Assembly: GCF_964355755.1 (NCBI RefSeq)
Contig: NC_092678.1
Location: 24,222,365 to 24,286,364 of the forward strand
Length of the DNA: 64,000 bases
DNA from: Antedon mediterranea
Lineage: Eukaryota > Echinodermata > Crinoidea > Comatulida > Antedonidae
Reading direction: 5' to 3'
Both the position numbers and the translations under genes were made by a program. Each line of letters starts with the position of its first letter. Within the stretch, counting starts at the first letter, position 1. Under the pieces are notes generated by a model. It ran no database searches. It had not been told where the DNA came from and saw only the letters and a list, made by a program, of their open reading frames with translations. This document shows positions 1 through 10,650 of this stretch, piece by piece.

Positions 1-1283
1 CATCGGTCCGCGTCTGTTTGCTGATTTGACACACCCTGTCGCGCTCATTGTAGTTGACAGAAAAACAAAACATTTTCTGAGAGCAAAACAGTAAACATTG
101 GATACGGTTCATTCTGTCAAACTGTTTACTCCAACCGTACATCATAGTATGGTTTAAAACAACATACGTTTCTGATGTTGCTGTAACAGAAAAACTTTCT
201 TTACAACACAGTACAAGTAATCCTATCACTATTGTGATGAAAATCATTTCTGAAAAACAGGTTATTCGTCTTCGATTTCTAGTTCCACACTAAATACACA
301 ACATTAAGTTCTTTATATTTAAATTGTGCGTATCGATCGGATGCGTAGTTGATTAAAAAATGGATGAACAATAGCAACAATTTATTTACTACGACATGTC
401 ATACCACGCACACATATATTGATTTATTATTATGCGTTGTTGATTTAAATATTTTTTTCAATTTAAAACTATGTGATCTGAGTCAAAAGAATAGACAGAT
501 GTAACTGTTTAATACAGTATGATGAAGAAATTTAGAAAGATTATCTTAAAACTTATGTCATAGGCGGCGCAATTTGCAATCTCTTTGTAGAACTTCTTCG
601 TCACACATGATTAAGCACACCGCGTGGCTTCTTGCGGAGGACACACGCAAAACAACCGTGTGTGTGAAAAGGGTAGGCCTACTAAATACTACTACTACTA
701 CTACTATTACTCTAGGGCATAGATAAACAATATCGTATTTAAACCATATTTTATGACATTATTAATTCATTTTTTTCATGCAAATCTCGTGACTTTTTTA
801 GGCCTAAAATTCAACTAAAAGAAGGCCCTCTATTAGTATTTTAGTATTATTATTAGGCCAGGCTAAAATAAGCTAGCCTAGACTACTAGGCCTAGCTAGC
901 TAGGTAGGAGGTCCTTAACTTACTATTCAATCTAGTCTCTACATTCACATGAGGGGCTAGCAAGGTTGGACCTAACCTAACTAGGAGGCGTACCACCATA
1001 CTTTAGCCTAGAGCCAGTTAAGCAGTCAGATATGGTCAGAATGTAATAAACTAGCAACATGATAATATTCCCAATATCTGTATTGAATAGTTGCCCTAAA
1101 TTAAATTTTAATAATGATGAATTGGAGAATATTAACTTGTTCTTAAGTGTTTAACTTTTTTTATGTTTAATTACAGATCCAATAATTATCTGTTACAAAA
1201 TGTAAGACTGTTAATACTAGGAAAGAAGACTACATCAGAAAGTATTTTTGTGGTAACTGTCTACTACTAGTACTATATTAATT
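1..1283. other. 5' flank and untranslated region of ACTR8
   Basis: No protein-coding exon is visible. Around 700-1000 the DNA is rich in CTA and GGCCTA motifs, a low-complexity composition that recurs near other promoters here. A GC-richer stretch at about 561-672 ends in a plausible donor (AAAAGG then GTAGGC). An acceptor (TTAATTACAG) precedes about 1177. A non-coding first exon spliced to the exon containing the ACTR8 start is therefore plausible. This is inference from splice-site appearance only. Confidence 0.35.
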
Positions 1284-4200
1284 ATGGAAGAGGACAGTAG
1301 CACTGATGTAAGTATCTATTTACTGTCAATATCTTAAAAAAAAGAATTAAGAAAAGTATTATGACACACAACAACCAAAATAGTTATACTTCCACAGAAT
1401 TTCAAATTTCAAGGTCTAATTCCCACTAATAATATTATTTGGCAGTAGCCTTCACGACCATTGTCGTAGAATGACATTTATATTTTCAGGCTTCTGATCC
1501 TGTTTTTGGAAACAACATTCTCATTATCCATCCTGGATCTTATTGGATAAGAATTGGCCGAGCCACTGATGCATATCCTGTGTCAGTTCCTCATGTCGTT
1601 GCTAGGAAACCAAAGCAGAATTGTGATAGCAAATATGAAGATAAACTAATAAGATCTACGACGAGTGTAAGTAAAGTTTGATAACCCTTTCACATCAAAC
1701 TTCATGGTGATCTCTGAAGACACCCCAGGGATTGTGACCATTCAAAATGTTAAGAAACTCCAGAGAGACACCATTCACATTAACCTAGTATATAATTGTA
1801 AAAAAAATTCAAAAATTATTAATAGTAAAATTATATTTTTAAAATACAAAAACCATTCATTGTTGAAATATCATTATTATATTAATTATTAACTGTTTAT
1901 TTGATAGCATCCCAATAGCAACAATCAAAAGCAACATGCACTTAAGATGGTACAGCAAGCAATATGGGCAAAGAAGACATCGTCAGGACAAAGGAGGCAG
2001 AGTGTTGCACTAACAGAGGTAAGTTATCATCCCAAGCTTCCTAAAAGACAAAACTTTCATGTACATTATGTATAATTTGTTGTATGTGGAAAATATACAC
2101 TTGAATTGAAGCTTGTTTTTTAAAATTTCATAAACACTCAACCTCTTTACAGTATACTCGCTACTACTGTAAATTCTTATATATTAAACGGCCGAATAAA
2201 AACTATTAAAACTCAATAACATTGTATTGCATATATATATATTTTCATCATTTATCTTGATGTTAATTTTATTTGTTTGTTTTGATGTATTAAATAATTT
2301 GAATATGAATATATCATTGCGTGTATTTGTAGTGCAACCCATAAACAAAAAAATGTATATTTTCGATTAGAGATTGTTAGTTATACTTTACTGAAACGTG
2401 TTTTAAATAATCTTACGCGGAATGCGTAAGCATGTCTATAATAGATATAGCTGACAATGCATGTTTATGAATGTCCCAAATGTTTTCTATCAGTTAAAAT
2501 ACATCTAAAGGTCAGGCTTACAAAAACAGTAATGCATTTTGGTGCACCTTTCTTGACATGTTCCCCACATGTACAATTATTAACTGACAAATCCACAACA
2601 ACACTGTCTAATGCTTAGAGATGGGGTCAAGGGTCATCCTCATGGGTAATGTGTACCCTTACCAGTTTTCATATCTTGATTCAATTTATAGCATTTTTCT
2701 ATTGGCAGGTCATCAACCACAATGATGAGGTCAAACCACAGCCACTAGATGAAAATTCAGGACTGACTTGGACACCGACCAATCACCAATCAGATTGTTT
2801 CATTGGAGAAGAGGTTTGTATACTCATAATATAATAAACTGTTATACACAATTTGTGCCTAAAAGGCTTTGGAAACTTTTACTTATATTTCCTTGGATTT
2901 GAGTAACTAAACGTTATACTGTGCTTTAAATTTTAATACACAGATTATATAAAAAGAACTTGTATTGTATTTGTTGTTATTTTAGGCTTTGTATTTAGAC
3001 CCGAATGAAGAATATCATATCCATTGGCCAATCAGGCAAGGAAGATTTAACATTCATTCTGGAATTGGGGGCAGTATAACAGCTGTGTTACAAGATATGG
3101 AGACAATATGGAGTAAAGTGATTGAAACCAAGCTTGACATCCCTGTCAAAGACCTTAAGGTACATTCAAGTGAAATTAACAACCATTAAACAACACATTA
3201 CTGTACATTAGATAACTGTAGTATTGTATATTGTACACTACTATACTAATTCAAGATTCCAGAAATTTTATTGGTCCACTTTAAAATGGAAATTCATTTT
3301 GCTTGGCATAATTAAGACAATAAAACAACAGAGAAAAATACATCAAAAGGCAATGTTAAAATACTATTTATATATTTAATAAACAATGCTCTCTGCTCTC
3401 TTTCTCCAATACAGAGTTATAAAGTTATCTTACTGATTCCTGATATATATCATCGACCGCATGTCAAAGAATTAATGAATTTGCTGCTGATACGGCTTGG
3501 ATTTGGGTCAGCCATCGTCCATCAGGTTCGTACTACAGATCCTTTAGAACTTAGGCTTTTATGAGAGAACTTGCCATACACACTTGTCTACACTATCAAA
3601 CTAGTTTGACAAAAGAAAAGTTGGATGTGCCAAAATATAATAGTGATATGCCAAAATATGGTAGTGATATGACATTTTTTTGTCACAAAGTTTGATAGTG
3701 TAGACAGAAATTTATTAAAAGTTGTAACATATTTACAGGAGTCTGTATGTGCATTGTACGGCAGTGGGATACCAAGTGCTTGTGTTGTAGATGTTGGGGA
3801 TCAAAAGACAAGTGTTAGCTGCGTAGAAGATGGACTTTCCAATCGCAATTCAAGGTCAGTAATCGACCTTTAACCTAGTTTTAATATTCATCGATTTAAA
3901 AACATTGTAAATATCCTATATGAAAAGCAATTCTTTCCTTTGTAGAAATGATTATATTTCTACTTTTCATCATCACTTTTTAGACTATGCATGGGTTATG
4001 GTGGAGGAGATGTTACACGGTGCTTCACATCACTTCTCCAGAGGGCGCACATGCCATATCGAGAATGTCAGATGGAGAAAACGATGGATGCATTGTTGCT
4101 TGTTGAGCTTAAAGAAACTTTTTGTCATTTAGATCAAGTACGTTGAGTTGAAACTTTTTAATGAAAATATACAAATACTTTTATTTATTTATTATTTATT

Positions 4201-5703
4201 TAAACTGGGTGATCGCTTCAGTCAAAGACTGGTCTCCCAGAAGGCCCAGTTATGATCAGTGGCTGTGATGTACTAATACACCGGGGTAACCCCCCTACTC
4301 GTCTCGAAAGATGTACTAGGTTCTTTAAAGTGCACATAAGCTAGATAATAAAGGTATCTTGTGTTCATAAGGCTGGTATCTTTTCTCTATTTATAAGGAT
4401 CTGGATGGAATCCAACTATTAGATTTTCATGTACGTAATCCTAACAGCTCGACTATCATGTACCAGTTGAAGCTAGGGGACGAGACACTGCAGGCCCCCA
4501 TGGGTCTGTTTTACCCTCAGTTATTTGGCATCGTAGGCGAGAAGATGGTTAAGACACAGCAACGGAATCAAGGAGATTCGGAAGATATTCATGATGAAAA
4601 CTATCTATTACAAACTCAGCAACAGGTTGGTTGTTTTATTTTGACCCTAACATCCATTCATAGAGACTAACTTAACTTTCTTAATAGAAACTAAACTAAT
4701 TTTTGTATATAATATTTTATTCTCTTTATGTGTATTTTATCTTGTTTTTAATGTTTTTTTTTTATATTTTTATAATTGTATTTTGTAGTTTGTTGTATTG
4801 GTTGTGGACACTCACATGTTATGGTGCTGTTGTAACCCCTTGACTGGTTGTGTTCCATGTGTTGATTTATTTGTGCATTAATAACTTATTTTTTTTATAG
4901 GCCGCAAAAGCAAAAGCCTTAGAGAAAGCTGGTGCAGAAAATAACAGTAATGTTGAAGGAGCCGCCAATACACACAGAAATACCTCACCAACTAACCACC
5001 ACACCGAGGTGATTCCCACCGAAGCGCCACCACCAACGATATCAAGACGCATTTCAACGTCACAATCACTGGATAAGCCTCTGGGTATAGACCAGGCTAT
5101 ACTACATAGTATTGATTGTTGCTGTACGTTTTATTTCATAAGTCCGTTTTAGTGGGATATATACTGTTAATTTTTATAAAGTCATCTCTAAACCTCTGTC
5201 TACACTATCAAATGTGATGTGCCCCTTATACACTACTATATTTGGACACATCACACTACTGTAGTTTGCTATAATAAAAATTACAATTATTTTCATGATT
5301 CAGCTTCAGAAGAGACAAAGAAGAAAATGTATAGTTGTATTCTAGTCGTTGGTGGTGGTCTTGGATTATTCCAGGGGGCGGTAGACATGCTTCAATATCG
5401 TATTCAAAGTAAAATGCCACCATCTTTCAGAGCCGTCGTTGATAAGGTTGAAGTCATCTGTAAATCAAAGGTATCGGATTGTACTTATGTTTCTCATCAT
5501 AAATACCATTAATAATTAAGTACAGTTAACAGATTAATTTTCTATTGATTTCATTTTAGGATATGGACCCCAGACTCACAGTTTGGAAGGGCGGTGCTGT
5601 ACTGAGTTGCCTTGATACAGCTCAAGAACTTTGGATAAAACAGAAAGAATGGAAATCAATGGGACTAAAGGTGCTAAGAGAACGGTCACCCTTTGTATGG
5701 TAA
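1284..5703 (+). CDS. ACTR8: Actin-related protein 8, INO80 complex subunit
   Basis: Twelve coding exons join in frame: 1284-1307, 1490-1666, 1908-2018, 2709-2813, 2986-3159, 3415-3525, 3739-3854, 3984-4137, 4398-4625, 4901-5123, 5304-5470, 5560-5703. They give 577 residues (human Arp8 is 624). Recognisable landmarks in order are ILIIHPGS..IRIGRATD, YLDPNEEYHIHWPIRQG, VCALYGSG..CVVDVGDQKTS (actin-fold nucleotide region), LGDETLQAPMGLFYP, KKMYSCILVVGGG and the C-terminal RERSPFVW. Arp8 is a nuclear actin-fold protein that helps INO80 bind nucleosomes and linker DNA. Exon 10 encodes a low-complexity acidic/polar insert, as in other Arp8 proteins. All introns are GT-AG. The start follows a short 5' UTR and gives MEEDSSTD; an extra in-frame upstream exon cannot be excluded. 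Confidence 0.96.
3584..3708. mobile_element. Palindromic MITE (family 'CTCTGTCTACACTATCAAA')
   Basis: This copy lies in ACTR8 intron 6. It begins TTGTCTACACTATCAAACTA and ends with the inverted copy TTTGATAGTGTAGACAGA. The interior has the family hallmark, repeated AAATATGGTAGTGATATG blocks. There is no coding capacity. The same family occurs many times in the window. Confidence 0.8.
4195..4345 (-). mobile_element. SINE fragment, antisense
   Basis: Read on the minus strand this matches the body of the better-preserved tRNA-derived SINE near 50709-51000. Both share AAAGAACCTAGTACATCTTT, a GTAGGGGG..CCCCGGTGTA segment, and a tail in CTGGGAGA then an AAATAAAT-like run. It lacks the tRNA-like head, so it is 5'-truncated. 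It sits in ACTR8 intron 8. Confidence 0.7.
5194..5282. mobile_element. Degenerate MITE copy
   Basis: A partial copy of the CTCTGTCTACACTATCAAA family in ACTR8 intron 10. The left end and part of the interior (GTGATGTGCCC, ATATTTGGACACATCACA) are visible. The right inverted repeat is eroded. Confidence 0.6.
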
Positions 5704-5798
5704 ACATAGACACTTTGAAACAAGTGAGAAAGACCATAATATAGTTGAGCCATTTGCTGTAGGCCCTGCTTGCACAAACTGTTACATATACAGTTTAT

Positions 5799-5977
5799 AA
5801 ATCCAAAGGCAAATTACTGAAAAAAATGACAATGCTGTTGGTATCAGTGGCTGGATCTCAATGGAGATACAAAAAAAAAAGCGAAAAGCTAAATCAAAAC
5901 GATAAGTAAAACAGCCAGAAAATTTAGCAGAGCTTTCGGGCAACACTAGCCCTTCATCAGTGCAAGTGAAGGAATTT
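5799..5977. repeat. Dispersed repeat, copy 1 (partner at 62399-62573)
   Basis: About 175 bp starting ATCCAAAGGCAAATTACTGA and running through GGATCTCAATGGAGATAC, a poly-A run and CACTAGCCCTTCATCAGTGC. It is almost identical to 62399-62573 at the far end of the window. This implies a recently active interspersed element, perhaps a SINE or MITE. No terminal inverted repeats or coding capacity are evident. It lies just past ACTR8 and may be part of its 3' UTR. Confidence 0.75.
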
Positions 5978-6374
5978 GGATAACGTCATAGTATAAGAAC
6001 TGGCAAGTGCTGCCTGGGTGGACAGGCTAGGAATAAAAAAAAGAATACAACAAAAGGAGGCAGGGTTGAGTCTGAATAAGATATAATCAATTTTGGAATA
6101 TTTACTTGAAATAAAATAAGTCATCAATTGGAAGAAAAAATAGATTATATTATTTACAGTTCTCAAGCAAGCAGATGTTTATTGTGAATGAAATAAACAA
6201 TAAACTACTATGCTCCTTTTGAAATTATATTTCTTAAAAAATTTGGCACACAACTACATTTTATTGATAGCATGGATTAAAGTTTTTCGGTTCAGTAAAA
6301 AAACTTAAGTTAAACTTAAACCCACCAATAACCCAAATCAGGGAGGAGCGATTCATTCGCCAAACATCACAATG

Positions 6375-6450
6375 AAATTGACTAATAATAGTTCATTCTT
6401 ATATAGCGTATATAAGCAAGGTCTCAATGCGCTGCACATAAATTAAAATA
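6375..6450 (-). mobile_element. SINE tail, antisense
   Basis: The plus strand reads ATTCTTATATAGCGTATATA then CTCAATGCGCTG. This is the reverse complement of the SINE tail seen at 42275-42325. It is a 5'-truncated copy between ACTR8 and NAPE-PLD. The rest of 5980-6733 shows nothing else recognisable. Confidence 0.65.
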
Positions 6451-6733
6451 GACGATGGCAATAATTTAAATTAAGGAAAAACTAAGACTAAGTGACAAAG
6501 ATATATACAGTGTAATATTAAATAATTCACTTTTTGAAAACATCGAACTTATGGGTTTGTTGCCACTTGGCGTCTAAATGCAGGGTGTTATAGAGCAGCT
6601 GATTCTTTAAATTTCATTACAAATGTAGTAATAAACAATAGAAATGAATTCTCTCAGCGTAAGCTAACAACAGTCGACTTTGTCTAATCTGACATTAATA
6701 CTACCATCGGAGATCTGAAATGTTTCTTATTCA

Positions 6734-9493
6734 TTAACTAAAGTATTTTGTTTCACCATGCTTTAAGGTGAAGAAGTCTTCCTCACTAAGCCCCTGCTTC
6801 ACCAGCTCTTCCTCAAGTTTTGTCTTTGGTTCCATATAATGCTATGGAGAGAAAGAGGATGAAATGTAAGTGAAAACTTGTATCAAGTTGTATCTAAATT
6901 TACTATTTTATTTTGATACCAGACCATGAGCAATTTTAAGGAAAGGGTATACGTGTGTATCAGTGGGATGATCATGAATAACAGCTCTACAATTTTCATC
7001 CTGTGTTTGTGTAAAAAGGAAACTTAGAAAATAAGTAGAATATTGTTGCTTACTTCTGTTGTTAGTACAAATGTTCCCCAATGGATCCCAACGGTCTTTT
7101 TGGATTCAACGTCTTGATGGATCTTGACAGCTTCTTCTGGATTCACATGCTGTGGTCCCATAAACCATCTGAAAATAGAATTGAATACATATCATAATTG
7201 AGAACTACAGTATTACACAGAATGCCTGAGTGATGAAGAGAAGACACTTGACAAAGGGCTTCTTCCTCTAGACTATGATATCACAGTGTAAAGAGCTCTA
7301 TCCAAATCTAATAAGTCTATGCACGCACTGCCCAAGAATCGAACTGATTGGAAAAGTCTTGTTAAGTGCAGAAGGCATACTGCATTTATTATGATGCACT
7401 TATTAAAGATGAAGTATGAGAACACTTACCTAGGTTCATACGCTCCAATAGGGATGGCAGAAAGGTCAAAAGGACCATATCGTTTTCCAATTTCTTGAAA
7501 TGCTTCGCAGTAACCTGTATCTCCTGCGAAGAAAAAGCTGCGGTTCGGTCCAAAAACGCACCAGCTTCCCCATAAATGTGAACCAGAGTCGTGCAGTCCT
7601 CGGTTACTCCAATGTTGAGTCGGAGTAAACACGAACTTGACGTTGTCATGATTGGGCAGAACTTCTTCGTCCCACCAGTTAAGTTCCACCACGTCGGTTA
7701 CTCCGACGCTCTCAAACCATTTCCGTAAACCCTTGGGTACAAACCATCTCAGGTTTGACCCGTACTTTCGGTTAAGGTCAACGACCGTGTGTTTATCAAG
7801 ATGGTCGTAGTGCGCATGACTTATAACCACTGCGTCAATGTGTGGTAATTCCTGCACGGTACATGGAGCTGGTCGGTAGCGTTTAGGACCAGCAAATGAA
7901 AATGGACTGCATCTGTTGCTAAATACCGGATCAGTTAGTACGCTTATTCCATCAAACCTGGCAAGTACAGAGGCGTGTCCAATCCATGTTACAGCTATGC
8001 CATCGTCCGGTGGTGAAGTCCAGTCTGGTGTGACCACAGGCAAGTTTTCGTCCAACTCCTGCATAGAAATAAAATGATAAACTTATACACATTATTTTAT
8101 ACACATTATTTTATACAATTGTCGGTTATCTATAAGATACATCCCTTCTTCCGACCGTCATTGGCATGAAGGTGCAAGGTCAATAGATTCATAATTACGC
8201 GGTTGATTGTATAGTGGCGGCGTACAAAAGAGGAAGTTATGACGAGCTTCCGGTCATGTGCTTTGTGCGTTTATTATAGCGGCTCACATAAATATGTTAT
8301 AGGTACATGGTTTAAAGTTAATAAAATGCTAAATACAATAATGGAGTCTTTGGTAAACTGTGTTAATTCTGGTTTTCGTTTATATTTAACACTTTACATT
8401 GAGCGGCACATTTGCATGACATTTAAGGCATCACATAATATCTTGCCTCTTGGTCAGCAGGTTTTTTCATCAAGTTACGCTCCCCAAACATAAATGTTCT
8501 TTGCAGTTTAATAAAGTCTATTAAACCTGGAAATGTCCAAGACTTCCACGGGTTGACATAATTTTTAAAAACCGTTCGTTTAACTTTCGATGACGTCACT
8601 TCAGAGTCCATTCTATGATTCCATGACCCTTCAACAATCTTTGCAGGCTCTTTAGTTGCCATTTTATTTTGAATATCTATAAAAAGTATTAGAAATATTA
8701 TTAAACAAATATGCCTATGTCTATGTAGAAAACAAATCGATCAATACGATGACGACCTTTATAGGCCTATATACTAATAAAAAGAAATTGTTTGTTTGTT
8801 TGTACTGCAGTGTGTATTGTTTTTAACCTATATGCAGTCATCATAATTGTATGATGACTTAGTTTCTGTGTTTTGTTTGTTTGTAACTGGTTTTTGGCAA
8901 TAAATAATAATAATAATAATTTAAAATCGCTGGAGCATGACGATACACCTAAAACAATGAACTGAGGTTATAACGATTTTATACGTAGAATATTTCTAAT
9001 TTATACAGTAATATCACTACATATATTTCATTTGTTATAATGAATTTAATGTTCAGAATGTCAGTGTTATGACACCATTATACTGTATGCATGCTCAACC
9101 AAAATAAATTACGCAGATTTAGATTAATTAAAAGCATTTAAATCTTTAGTAATCTCTCTTTCTATGACAGTGGTATATGTATTCGTAACATCCAATCTTT
9201 GTTTGGCTTCCAGGATGTAAGATTATTATAATTAGATAGTTGAGAATATTTGGTCTTTCAATTAAGATGAGATGATAACCTAACAATCGCCAGTAACTCA
9301 ATGAATATGATTATAGATAGGAACTGCACTATTAAATGACTGAAATTCTTCTTCCGTCTATCTCCCTCCAAAAATATATCAATATACTACAGTCACAGTA
9401 CGTTTATATAGATTAAATCTGATTCCTTTACCTACCTGAAACAGTTCCCGTTTCTCCTTGATGGTTACCTACAGTTTCCTCATTAGTTTCCAT
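6734..9493 (-). CDS. NAPEPLD: N-acyl-phosphatidylethanolamine-hydrolysing phospholipase D
   Basis: Minus-strand exons are 9493-9436, 8676-8447, 8058-7430, 7168-7054 and 6841-6734, giving 379 residues (human 393). The enzyme is a membrane-associated zinc metallo-hydrolase that releases N-acylethanolamines, including anandamide, from N-acyl-PE. The metallo-beta-lactamase motif HAHYDH is at about residues 177-182, followed by [17 protein letters not shown] (metal-binding Asp) and GIHWGTF. The C-terminus HGETKYFS matches the family. Exon 1 (METNEETVG...) joins exon 2 in frame and extends the protein past the internal Met at 8662. The second coding intron begins with GC (GAG then GCAAGA), not GT; this junction gives the conserved ..EELDENLPV.. 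alignment. Other introns are GT-AG. Confidence 0.93.
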
Positions 9494-9920
9494 TAGGTCT
9501 CTATGATTCAAAAAGAGAAAATATGCTATTATATGACCACACAGACTTTGGTAGCAAATGGGGGAATCCCCATCTTGTTTATATAGCCTGTCGGATCGAT
9601 TTCCTAGATACTATACTATTTATTAACTATATGAGGATGGATTTAAGATACTTACTCTTTTCTCCTCTAAACGTACAGATAGCACGCTAAATTGCTTTTA
9701 TTTATACACAATTTATCAATCTATAAAATGCATGTCATCATATTGCACAGTCTGAGGTCGAGTGTATAAATTATGTAATCGATGCTGATGATAATCATAA
9801 AAGAGAAGCCTATAGAATTGAAACCATTCGAGCATGACGGTTCAACTGCACGACAGCAAAGAGACTACGAAATATATACAGTATGCCAGTTTTTCATAAA
9901 TTTTAGAAAAAAATTACCAC

Positions 9921-10164
9921 GTTGCGATAGCTTCTGCAGAGACACCAATGTTGTTCACAACCAGCTTTCCCCAGGGTCCTGGAAGTGGTTGGGAGCGGCG
10001 TGGAGGGACAGTTGTGGGCGGGATGTAGGTTGGACTTGAAATAGGCGTATCTGATTGGCTGGATTTCTGGATGCCTCATTTCCTTTTTGATGATAGAGCC
10101 GCGATGATGCTGGTGGTGTGTGTGGTACGTTGATGGAAACTTGATGGCTGATTTTATACATGCT
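9921..10164 (-). other. Possible upstream exon between NAPEPLD and AASS
   Basis: A stretch more GC-rich than its surroundings. On the minus strand it follows an acceptor-like AAATTTTAG and ends before GTAATTTTT. It contains a 68-codon open frame starting MYKISHQVSINVPH, with no family resemblance I can name. It could be a 5' untranslated exon of NAPEPLD with an upstream ORF, or part of the divergent AASS/NAPEPLD promoter. Confidence 0.25.
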
Positions 10165-10650
10165 AAAATTTAAAAGGGTAATACATTATAATAACAAGTG
10201 AGTAGAAGAAGATGTATAAACAAACAATAAATTTGATTTAAGTTATTGCAATGGTACAAAATAAATATTCATGAGGAAATTGTTACCATCAGCATATGAC
10301 CTCCTGAACCCGACCTCCTACTACTACTAGGCCTACTAGGCCTACTACTACTACTAGGGCCTAGCTAGGCCTAGCTAGGCTAGGCTACTCCTATACTACT
10401 CTACTACCTAGTTGACCTGGTGGATCCAGGAGGTCTCCTAACCCAACTTCAACTAGGCTAGTGACTCTAAGTCTGGCCTATGTGGAAACATGGGGATGTT
10501 ATTGTTAGGCCTATAGTACAAAAGGTCAGATTCTTCATATCTGATTGAATTAAATAATTTAAATAATAATACATATTTTTTTTAAATTGAATAAACACAT
10601 TTTATTTTATCACAGATTAAATTTTACTCAACTCTCAATCAACAAGCATT
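10165..10650. promoter_or_regulatory. AASS 5' flank and probable promoter
   Basis: The stretch contains a CTACTACTA/GGCCTA low-complexity tract (about 10310-10400). An acceptor (TTATCACAG) lies about 30 bases before the AASS start codon, so a non-coding AASS exon probably lies upstream. No clear TATA box or defined initiator was identified. Confidence 0.35.

Noticed and set aside
8239-8493. Plus-strand 84-codon frame near NAPEPLD
   Set aside because: It overlaps the antisense of NAPEPLD exon 2 and its intron, with no coding resemblance.
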